Origin: UBA5862 sp002408105
GTDB lineage: Bacteria; Pseudomonadota; Gammaproteobacteria; Pseudomonadales; UBA5862
Reading direction: 5' to 3'
Assembly (NCBI GenBank): GCA_034189125.1
Contig: JAXHVB010000065.1
Coordinates: forward strand, 1-16,017
DNA length: 16,017 nt
The translations under genes were made by a program, and so were the position numbers. Below, in pieces: positions 1-6,239 of the stretch. Below the pieces are notes generated by a model. The model saw only the letters and a program-made list of their open reading frames with translations. It ran no database searches and was not told where the DNA came from. The first letter of the stretch is position 1. Every line of letters begins with the position of its first letter.

Positions 1-1413
1 CACGAGGGCCCCCGGAAAACGCTCGTGCACAACCACGTTCAGGTACTTGAGCAGCTCGATGGCATCCAGGTTTTCGTTGCCGCCGTACTGGTTCGGCAGC
101 CACTCCCCGGGGTTTCGTGAATAGTCGAGGTAGAGCATGGAGGCCACGGCGTCCACCCGCAGCCCATCAATGTGGAACTCCTCGAGCCAGTACAGCGCGC
201 TCGCAAGCAAAAAGTTGCGCACCTCGCTGCGGCCATAGTTGAAAATCAGGGTGCCCCAATCGCGGTGCTCACCCAACCGCCAGTCTTCATGTTCGAACAG
301 CGGTGTACCGTCAAAACGTGCCAGGGCGTGCGCGTCTTTCGGAAAGTGCGCAGGCACCCAGTCAAGGATGACCCCGATTCCGGCACGGTGGCAGTGGTCC
401 ACAAAATAGCGAAAATCGTCCGGCGCACCAAAGCGTCGGGTGGGGGCAAAGTAGCCGGTGGTCTGGTATCCCCAGGAGGCATCGAAGGGATGCTCAGTCA
501 CAGGGAGCAACTCGATGTGGGTGTACCCTTGCTGCACCACGTATTCGACCAGTTCATGGGCGAGCGCGCGGTAGTCCTTAAACCCTCCCCCCTGCTCCAG
601 CCGCCATGAGCCCAGGTGCACCTCGTACACCGACATGGGGGCGCGCATCCAGTTGGTCTTGGCTCGCTGTCGCATCCATGCGCTGTCCCCCCACTCGAAC
701 CGACTTGGTTGCGCGACGCGGCTCGCGGTGCCCGGACGCAGCTCCCCGTCCTGCGCGAACGGATCACTTTTCAGCATGGGCGCATCCGCTGCGCGGCTGC
801 GGATCTCGTACTTGTACAACATGCCTGCAGCAAGACCTGGCACGAATAGCTCCCAGACGCCGCTGCTGCCGCGGCTGCGCATCTGCAACGCGCGACCGTC
901 CCACTGGTTGAAGTCGCCCACGACGCTGACCCGCTCAGCGTTCGGCGCCCAGACTGCGAACCGCACCCCCAACACGCCTGCCACGGAAAGTTCGTGGGCA
1001 CCCAGATATCGGTAGATGTGCCAGTGCTTGCCAGCACTGAAAAGGTCCAGGTCATACTGGCTTAACAGCGGTGGAAAACTGTAGGGGTCGACCTGCTCGC
1101 ACCAGTCTTCGGCCTCGCGCCGCCAGCGCAATCGAGGAAGCTGTGCCAAGTGGTCGGCAGCGCCCGACCAACGGAACAGGTCCGATCCTGGCAGCCGCTC
1201 CATGGGTACCCATTCACCCGTGGTCAAGCCGATCTGGACGGACGCGGCGCCTGGGAATAGGCTCCACAAACTGGCTTCGTCCCCGTGGACGCGCCGGCCC
1301 AGCACCCGGTGCGGGTCATGGTGCCGGGCCGCCCACAGCCGCTGTAGCTCTAGAGTCCAGGCCAGCGGCTGTGGACTGGGAACCTCGGGTCGCTTTTCGG
1401 TGTCTTGTTTCAC
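1..1413 (-). CDS. glgB: 1,4-alpha-glucan branching enzyme (GH13), 3' end cut by window edge
   Basis: GlgB cuts an alpha-1,4-glucan chain and re-attaches the piece through an alpha-1,6 bond, making the branches of glycogen in the cytoplasm. The reverse strand reads open for 471 codons to the window edge. The N1 domain spans roughly residues 20-115, ending in DPYSFPPLL. A CBM48 domain follows (about 135-225, with FAVWAPNAERVSVVGDFNQW), then the GH13 barrel. Catalytic-region motifs seen are VILDWVPAHFP (about 348-358) and DGLRVDAVASMLY, where D421 matches the family nucleophile. The acid/base Glu should lie just past the visible end. The family is usually about 730 residues, so roughly 260 are missing. 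I chose the GTG at 1413 because AGGGG sits 8-9 bases upstream and a stop lies only eight codons further up. Alignment to GlgB N-termini also fits. The gene is divergent from glgC. Identification is very secure; the start is likely. Confidence 0.96.
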   Translation of the reverse strand, partial: MKQDTEKRPEVPSPQPLAWTLELQRLWAARHHDPHRVLGRRVHGDEASLWSLFPGAASVQIGLTTGEWVPMERLPGSDLFRWSGAADHLAQLPRLRWRREAEDWCEQVDPYSFPPLLSQYDLDLFSAGKHWHIYRYLGAHELSVAGVLGVRFAVWAPNAERVSVVGDFNQWDGRALQMRSRGSSGVWELFVPGLAAGMLYKYEIRSRAADAPMLKSDPFAQDGELRPGTASRVAQPSRFEWGDSAWMRQRAKTNWMRAPMSVYEVHLGSWRLEQGGGFKDYRALAHELVEYVVQQGYTHIELLPVTEHPFDASWGYQTTGYFAPTRRFGAPDDFRYFVDHCHRAGIGVILDWVPAHFPKDAHALARFDGTPLFEHEDWRLGEHRDWGTLIFNYGRSEVRNFLLASALYWLEEFHIDGLRVDAVASMLYLDYSRNPGEWLPNQYGGNENLDAIELLKYLNVVVHERFPGALV

Positions 1414-1426
1414 AAAAGGGCCCCTG

Positions 1427-1448
1427 CGGAAACACTACGGAAACACCA
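1427..1448. repeat. Tandem 11-base direct repeat in the glgB leader
   Basis: CGGAAACAC occurs twice (1427-1435 and 1438-1446), each followed by two more bases (TA, then CA), giving an 11-base unit repeated with one mismatch. One unit is about one helical turn, so both copies would face the same side of the DNA. The repeat lies 14-35 bases upstream of the glgB GTG and just outside its ribosome-binding site. It could be a regulator site or part of the 5' UTR, or it could be chance. Confidence 0.45.
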
Positions 1449-1587
1449 CGAGACCAGCATGGAGCGACAGCACAATGACTGATCGGCCCGCTTGCGGAAG
1501 GCGGCGTGCGCGCGCTGACCACACTAAGCGCCCCGGGCCCTGCCCTGCAAGTGGGGGGCCGGTCAGCCCGCACGGGCGGCGCGCATC

Positions 1588-1607
1588 TTGCACAACCACC
1601 TGTGCAA
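1588..1607. promoter_or_regulatory. Inverted repeat TTGCACA-N6-TGTGCAA, candidate operator
   Basis: Two perfect 7-base arms (1588-1594 and 1601-1607) flank the 6-base spacer ACCACC. A third half-site, TTGCAC, sits at 1629-1634. The centre is about 92 bases upstream of the glgC ATG, inside the divergent glgB/glgC region. A 20-base dyad of this form is typical of a dimeric helix-turn-helix repressor or activator site. I do not recognise the specific regulator. Confidence 0.5.
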
Positions 1608-1677
1608 CCGGAACCGCGCACCGAACTGTTGCACCCGTACGTCGCCAGCAGCCCGTCCAACTGCCCCACCGCCCTCG

Positions 1678-1684
1678 AAGGGAG
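1678..1684 (+). promoter_or_regulatory. Ribosome-binding site that sets the glgC start
   Basis: AAGGGAG ends five bases before the ATG at 1690. It favours this start over the in-frame TTG at 1588, which would add 34 residues with no counterpart in GlgC proteins. Confidence 0.75.
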
Positions 1685-1689
1685 CGACC

Positions 1690-2940
1690 ATGACCCCCAC
1701 CATTCAGACGCGCTTCGTCAGCCGACTCACACGCGACACCCTCGCACTCATTCTCGCGGGCGGTGCCGGCACGCGGTTGGGCCACCTCACCCGTTGGCAC
1801 GCCAAGCCGGCCATCCCATTCGGCGGCAAGTACCGCACCATCGACTTCGCCTTGTCCAATTGCATCAACTCGGACGTGCGTAAGATCGGGGTGCTGACCC
1901 AGTACAAATCCCATTCATTGATCAACCACATCCAGCGCGGATGGAACTTTTTGCGGGCTGAACTCGGCGAGTTCATTGAGGTGATTCCAGCCCAGCAGCG
2001 GGTCGACAGCTCCTGGTACCTGGGCACGGCCGACGCGGTCTACCAAAACCTCGACATCATCCGGCGCCATGGGCCGAAGTTCGTGCTGATTCTTGCCGGT
2101 GACCACATCTACAAGATGGACTACGGTCTGCTGCTGGCCCACCACGTCGAGACCAAGGCCGACATGACCATCGGCTGCCTGGAGGTGCCAGTGGACGCAG
2201 CCAAGGAGTTCGGCGTCATGGCCGTGGACGAGACCGGCCGGATCACTGGGTTCAGTGAAAAGCCAGAACATCCCGAGTCGATCCCTGGTGACCCCGATAG
2301 GGCGCTGGCGTCGATGGGAATCTATGTATTCAACACCGGGTTTCTGTTTGAGCAGGTGCTGAAGGATGCCCAGATCCGCGCGTCTCACCACGACTTCGGC
2401 AAGGACATCATTCCGCGGGTCATTGACCGGTACCGTGTGCAGTCCTACCCCTTTCGGGATCCGTCCACCAACGGACAGGCGTACTGGCGGGACGTCGGCA
2501 CCATTGATGCCTATTTTGACGCCAGCATGGAGCTGCTCGAAGTGACGCCACCGCTCAACCTGTACGACCGCGAATGGCCGATCTGGACGCACCAGGAGCA
2601 ACTGCCGCCGTGCAAATTCGTGTTTGACGACGACGGGCGCAGGGGCATGGCGGTCGACAGCATGGTGTCAGCAGGGTGCATCGTATCCGGCGCGCTGGTG
2701 CGCAACAGCTTGCTGTCCTACGACGTGAGTGTCCTGGAAGGCAGCGAACTGAACCAGTGCGTGGTGCTGCCCAGGGCCCGCATTGGCTCCAACTGCCGCA
2801 TCCGCGGCGCCATCATCGACCAGGATTGCGAGGTGCCGCCAGGCACCGTCGTGGGTGAAGACCTGGCCGCCGACGCCGAGCGCTTTCACCGTTCCGACCG
2901 GGGCATCGTGCTCGTTTCGCCAGAGATGCTGCACCGATGA
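1690..2940 (+). CDS. glgC: Glucose-1-phosphate adenylyltransferase (ADP-glucose pyrophosphorylase)
   Basis: GlgC makes ADP-glucose and pyrophosphate from glucose-1-phosphate and ATP, the committed step of bacterial glycogen synthesis. The 416-residue length is close to the family norm. The N-terminal nucleotidyltransferase fold shows the pyrophosphorylase loop LILAGGAGTRL (20-30), AKPAIPFGGKYRTIDFALSN, WYLGTADAVYQNLDIIRR, AGDHIYK with D138 matching the catalytic Asp, and FSEKP with K191 matching the sugar-phosphate Lys. The C-terminal left-handed beta-helix carries hexapeptide-like repeats (about residues 325-395). The ATG at 1690 has a good ribosome-binding site. GlgC enzymes are usually allosteric. 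Here the positions matching E. coli K39, R40 and H46, which bind fructose-1,6-bisphosphate, are W36, H37 and P43, so the activator may differ. The gene is first in a plus-strand run with the GH57 gene and malQ. Confidence 0.97.
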   Translation: MTPTIQTRFVSRLTRDTLALILAGGAGTRLGHLTRWHAKPAIPFGGKYRTIDFALSNCINSDVRKIGVLTQYKSHSLINHIQRGWNFLRAELGEFIEVIPAQQRVDSSWYLGTADAVYQNLDIIRRHGPKFVLILAGDHIYKMDYGLLLAHHVETKADMTIGCLEVPVDAAKEFGVMAVDETGRITGFSEKPEHPESIPGDPDRALASMGIYVFNTGFLFEQVLKDAQIRASHHDFGKDIIPRVIDRYRVQSYPFRDPSTNGQAYWRDVGTIDAYFDASMELLEVTPPLNLYDREWPIWTHQEQLPPCKFVFDDDGRRGMAVDSMVSAGCIVSGALVRNSLLSYDVSVLEGSELNQCVVLPRARIGSNCRIRGAIIDQDCEVPPGTVVGEDLAADAERFHRSDRGIVLVSPEMLHR

Positions 2941-2991
2941 ACCGCCGTTCGCCTCGCCTCCTCCGTCCTCTCCACCCTGATCCGTCGCCAC

Positions 2992-3003
2992 CTCCTGCAG
3001 GAG
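2992..3003 (+). promoter_or_regulatory. Palindrome overlapping the GH57 ribosome-binding site
   Basis: CTCCTGCAGGAG is a perfect 12-base palindrome. Its right half contains the GGAG Shine-Dalgarno core (3000-3003), seven bases before the ATG at 3011. In RNA the CUCC arm could pair with GGAG around a UGCA loop and hide the ribosome-binding site. Two more pairs are possible below a bulged C. The upstream part of the glgC-GH57 gap is unusually rich in C and T. That the hairpin controls translation is an inference. Confidence 0.4.
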
Positions 3004-3010
3004 TGCTTCA

Positions 3011-4705
3011 ATGAAACAGCCCCGTGCCCGTGTTGTTCTGATGTGGCACATGCATCAGCCGAGCTACCGCACTGAAACAGAGCGGACCTACCAGCTGCCC
3101 TGGACCTACCTGCACGCCATTAAGGACTATGTCGACATGGCGGCCCTGCTCGAACAAGAGCCTGGCGCTCGTGCGGTGGTGAACTTTGCCCCCATCCTCG
3201 TTGAGCAAATCCTGGACTACGCCAAGCAAGTCGACCGCTATTTCGTGCGCCACATTCGCATCAAAGACCCCTACCTCGCGGCCCTGGTGGACCCGGTGCT
3301 GCCAGTGCAGGAAGACGAGCGCGCGCTCCTGATTCAGCAGTGCCTGCGGGCCAACCGGGAGCGGCTCATCCAGCGCTTCCCGGCCTATCAGCGCCTGGCC
3401 GATTTCGCCGAAACCGCCCTGGCCCAGCGGCGCTGCCTCAGCTACCTCAACAGCCAGTTCGTGGCCGACCTGCTGGTGTGGTACCACCTGGCGTGGCTCG
3501 GCGAAACCGTGCGCCGCACCGACGAGCGCATCCAGCGCCTCATGGCCAAAGAGCACAACTACAGCCTCCACGACCGCCGCAGCCTCCTGGCCGTGATCGG
3601 GGAACTGCTCAGCAGCGTGGTGCCCCGCTATCAGGCCTTGGTGGGCGCCGGCCAGGTAGAACTGTCGATGAACCCCTACAGCCACCCCATCCTGCCGCTG
3701 ATGCTGGAGTTCACCAGCGCGCGCGAGGCCATGCCAGACTGCAACCTTCCCCAGGCTCCAGCGTATCCAGATGGCGAGGCACGCGCGCGTTGGCAACTGG
3801 AGACCGGCAAAGCGGTATTCAAACAGCACTTTGGGGTTGAGCCGGTGGGCTGTTGGCCCTCCGAAGGGGCCCTCAGCAACGCCACCCTCGCACTGCTGGC
3901 GGAGAACGGCTTTCGCTGGACCGCGACCGGAGAAAGCGTGCTGCGCCACAGCCTGTCCAAAGAGCAGCCGAACTCCGACGCCTGCATCCACCACAGGTAC
4001 GAGGTCGACGGGCACAAACTGGGCTGTTTTTTTCGCGATGACCAGCTGTCTGACTCGATCGGCTTTCGCTACGCAACCTGGCACGCCGATGACGCGGTCG
4101 CCGACCTGTTGCACCACCTGGGCAACATCGCCTCCGCCTGCAAAGACCAGAGTGATCCGGTGATTTCCATCATTCTGGATGGTGAAAACGCCTGGGAGTA
4201 TTACCCGGAAAACGGCTACTACTTTCTAAGCGCACTCTACCGGGCCCTGGTCGAATCGGAGGACTTTGAGCTCACGACATTCGAGCAGATCGAAGCCAGC
4301 GGGGTCCAGACCCGTCACATCAACCAGCTCGTGGCGGGGAGCTGGGTGTACGGCACCTTCTCCACCTGGATTGGCGACGCCGACAAGAACCGCGGCTGGG
4401 ACCTGCTGGTCGACGCCAAGAAAGCCTATGACCAGGCCTGCGCCGCGGGCACGGTGACCGCAAAAAACAAAGCCAGGATCGAACGGCAGCTGGCACTCTG
4501 CGAAGGATCGGACTGGTTCTGGTGGTTTGGTGATTACAACCCGTCCGAGTCAGTGAGTGACTTCGAGCGTCTGTTCCGCAACCAGCTGACCTCCCTATAC
4601 GAGTTGCTTGACGCTGAGCCTCCCGAGCAATTGACCCACCGCATCTCCATCGGGCGCGGAGCGCCGGAACAAGGCGGGACCATGCGGCGCGGCAGCGACC
4701 ACTGA
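3011..4705 (+). CDS. Glycoside hydrolase family 57 alpha-glucan enzyme
   Basis: The 564-residue protein carries the GH57 signatures in order: WHMHQP near the N-terminus (region 1), GCWPSEGALS with E285 as predicted nucleophile (region 3), ILDGENAWEYYP with D390 as predicted acid/base (region 4), and GSDWFWWFGD (region 5). GH57 retaining enzymes act on alpha-glucans and include amylases, amylopullulanases, branching enzymes and 4-alpha-glucanotransferases. Sequence alone does not separate these activities here. There is no signal peptide, so it should be cytoplasmic. It lies 70 bases after glgC and 34 bases before malQ on the same strand, so co-transcription and a role in trimming or remodelling stored glucan are likely. 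No GlgX-type debranching enzyme is in the window, so this protein may fill part of that job. The ATG at 3011 is supported by GCAGGAG seven bases upstream. Family assignment is secure; exact activity is unknown. Confidence 0.93.
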   Translation: MKQPRARVVLMWHMHQPSYRTETERTYQLPWTYLHAIKDYVDMAALLEQEPGARAVVNFAPILVEQILDYAKQVDRYFVRHIRIKDPYLAALVDPVLPVQEDERALLIQQCLRANRERLIQRFPAYQRLADFAETALAQRRCLSYLNSQFVADLLVWYHLAWLGETVRRTDERIQRLMAKEHNYSLHDRRSLLAVIGELLSSVVPRYQALVGAGQVELSMNPYSHPILPLMLEFTSAREAMPDCNLPQAPAYPDGEARARWQLETGKAVFKQHFGVEPVGCWPSEGALSNATLALLAENGFRWTATGESVLRHSLSKEQPNSDACIHHRYEVDGHKLGCFFRDDQLSDSIGFRYATWHADDAVADLLHHLGNIASACKDQSDPVISIILDGENAWEYYPENGYYFLSALYRALVESEDFELTTFEQIEASGVQTRHINQLVAGSWVYGTFSTWIGDADKNRGWDLLVDAKKAYDQACAAGTVTAKNKARIERQLALCEGSDWFWWFGDYNPSESVSDFERLFRNQLTSLYELLDAEPPEQLTHRISIGRGAPEQGGTMRRGSDH

Positions 4706-4739
4706 CTTCACCCCACTCACCGAGAGACAGGGATATCCC

Positions 4740-6179
4740 TTGAGCAAATTGCCGTTCAGCGGGCGCAGGTCCGGCGTTCTCCTCCACCCCACTTCACTGC
4801 CACAACCTGGCGGCATCGCGGGCGCTGCACGCCACTTTGTTGATTTTCTCGCCGATTCAGGCTTCGGCGTGTGGCAGGTGTTGCCGCTGGGTCCGACCCA
4901 TGCAGACGGGTCACCCTACCTGTGCCTGTCGTCACATGCCGGCAACCCAGATCTGATCGACCTGCGGGCCGCGGCAGAGCACCTGCGGTTGGATCCACCC
5001 AACGGCGGGCGCGCCGCGGTGGTCCAGGCGCTCGGGTCTGCGTTTGCGGAGCGGGCTTCGGACAGCGACCGCCAGTCCTTTGCGCGGTTCAAAGCCGACA
5101 ACGCCCACTGGCTCGACGAATACGCCCTGTTCCGCGCGCTGCGCACCGAACAAGGAGAAACCCACTGGTGCACCTGGCCCGTCCCCTTGAGGCAACGCGA
5201 TCCGCAGGCGCTCGCCGCGGCCCGTGACCGGCTGCAAAGCGCGATCGAACGGTGCCGTTTCGAACAGTTTCTGTTCGATGGCCAATGGCAAGCACTGCGT
5301 GCCCACGCGGCAGCACGGGATGTGCTCCTGTTTGGAGATCTACCCATCTTTGTGGACCACGACAGTGCAGACGTCTGGTGTGAGCAGCGGTTCTTTCAAC
5401 TGGATCCGAACGGCCAGCCGACTGCCGTCGCCGGGGTCCCGCCGGACTATTTTTCCGAAACCGGGCAGCGCTGGGGGAACCCGCTGTACGCCTGGGAGCC
5501 GATGGAGCAGGACGGGTTCAGCTGGTGGCAGGAACGGGTGGCGACCCAGTTGCGACACTGCGATTTGCTGCGCATTGACCACTTCCGCGGCTTCGCCGCC
5601 TGCTGGGAGATCCCGGCGAACGAGCCGACGGCGGTGGGGGGGCATTGGGTGAAAAGCCCAGGAGCGGCGCTGCTGGAGAGCCTGCAGGCGCGGTTTCCTT
5701 CGTTGCCGGTCATCGCGGAAGACCTCGGCACCATCACCCCCGATGTGGTCGAACTCCAGCAGCGCTTCGAGCTGCCAGGAATGAAGGTGCTGCAATTTGC
5801 CTTCGACGGCAGCGCATCAAACCCTTACCTGCCACACAACCACCTGATCAACTCTGTGGTCTACACGGGCACCCACGACAACGACACCAGCTGTGGCTGG
5901 TTCAACTCCCTGGACTCCGGCGTGCGCCAGCGGGTGCTCGACTATCTGGGCCAACCCGGTGAGCACATGCCCTGGCCCCTGGTTCGCGCCGCGCTGGCTT
6001 CTGTTGCGCAGCTGGCCATCATTCCCATGCAAGACCTGCTTGGCCTCGATAGCGAAGCACGCATGAATCGGCCTGGAACCGTCGGGGAGAACTGGGCGTG
6101 GCGGTTTGACTGGAGTCAGGTCGATCCAGGACTGGCCAGCCAACTGCGCCACTTGAACGGCCTGTACGGGCGCCGCTGA
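4740..6179 (+). CDS. malQ: 4-alpha-glucanotransferase (amylomaltase, GH77)
   Basis: MalQ moves alpha-1,4-linked glucan segments between maltodextrins, releasing glucose and building longer chains that GlgP can use. At 479 residues it is the short bacterial form. Motifs seen are RRSGVLLHPTSLP at the N-terminus, WQVLPLGPT, GDLPIFVDHDSADVW, LLRIDHFRGF with D280 as nucleophile, VIAEDLGTITPDV with E327 as acid/base, and YTGTHDNDT with D380 as the third catalytic Asp. The catalytic set is therefore complete. The start appears to be TTG at 4740, with CAGGGA upstream. No ATG or GTG lies between the GH57 stop and the conserved N-terminus; a second TTG at 4749 is the only alternative. The weak start may lower expression relative to its neighbours. 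The gene is probably last in the glgC operon and converges with glgP. Confidence 0.96.
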   Translation: MSKLPFSGRRSGVLLHPTSLPQPGGIAGAARHFVDFLADSGFGVWQVLPLGPTHADGSPYLCLSSHAGNPDLIDLRAAAEHLRLDPPNGGRAAVVQALGSAFAERASDSDRQSFARFKADNAHWLDEYALFRALRTEQGETHWCTWPVPLRQRDPQALAAARDRLQSAIERCRFEQFLFDGQWQALRAHAAARDVLLFGDLPIFVDHDSADVWCEQRFFQLDPNGQPTAVAGVPPDYFSETGQRWGNPLYAWEPMEQDGFSWWQERVATQLRHCDLLRIDHFRGFAACWEIPANEPTAVGGHWVKSPGAALLESLQARFPSLPVIAEDLGTITPDVVELQQRFELPGMKVLQFAFDGSASNPYLPHNHLINSVVYTGTHDNDTSCGWFNSLDSGVRQRVLDYLGQPGEHMPWPLVRAALASVAQLAIIPMQDLLGLDSEARMNRPGTVGENWAWRFDWSQVDPGLASQLRHLNGLYGRR

Positions 6180-6186
6180 TTTTGGG

Positions 6187-6215
6187 GCGGGCTGCGGCCT
6201 TGATGCGCAGCCCGC
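6187..6215. terminator. GC-rich hairpin between convergent malQ and glgP
   Basis: GCGGGCTGCG (6187-6196) pairs perfectly with CGCAGCCCGC (6206-6215) around a 9-base loop, starting eight bases after the malQ stop. Its position between convergent genes suggests transcription termination, possibly in both directions. There is no T-run on either side, so it is not a textbook intrinsic terminator and may instead slow polymerase or protect 3' ends. Confidence 0.55.
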
Positions 6216-6239
6216 TGGCTGGGATGGTCACAGCCAGCG
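6213..6239. terminator. Second hairpin enclosing the glgP stop codon
   Basis: CGCTGGCTG (6213-6221) pairs perfectly with CAGCCAGCG (6231-6239) around a 9-base loop that contains the glgP stop (6228-6230). Its left arm shares three bases with the hairpin at 6187-6215, so both cannot fold completely on one molecule. Read on the minus strand it would form at the very end of the glgP message. No T-run follows, so a terminator role is only a suggestion. Confidence 0.4.

Larger units (their letters stand above)
1414..1689. promoter_or_regulatory. Divergent glgB/glgC intergenic control region
   Basis: This 276-base gap separates the starts of glgB (minus) and glgC (plus), so promoters and control sites for both should lie here. 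It is GC-rich and I see no convincing sigma-70 -35/-10 pair on either strand. It contains a tandem 11-base repeat close to glgB and a 7+7 inverted repeat closer to glgC, both listed separately. It also contains a GCCCG-CA-CGGGC hairpin near 1567-1578. No open frame here resembles a known protein. Control function is inferred from gene layout. Confidence 0.6.

Noticed and set aside
1..1413. Possible frameshift or decay in glgB, because several short open frames cover it on both strands
   Set aside because: Reading the reverse strand codon by codon gives an unbroken GlgB sequence from 1413 to the edge. The short frames are shadows.
1588..1689. 34-residue N-terminal extension of GlgC from a TTG
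   Set aside because: The ATG at 1690 has a strong ribosome-binding site and the extension is not protein-like. The segment also carries the candidate operator.
3008..4117. Long antisense open frame (369 codons) opposite the GH57 gene
   Set aside because: It lies wholly within a gene with clear catalytic motifs. Its translation matches no family I know and reflects GC-rich codon bias on the other strand.
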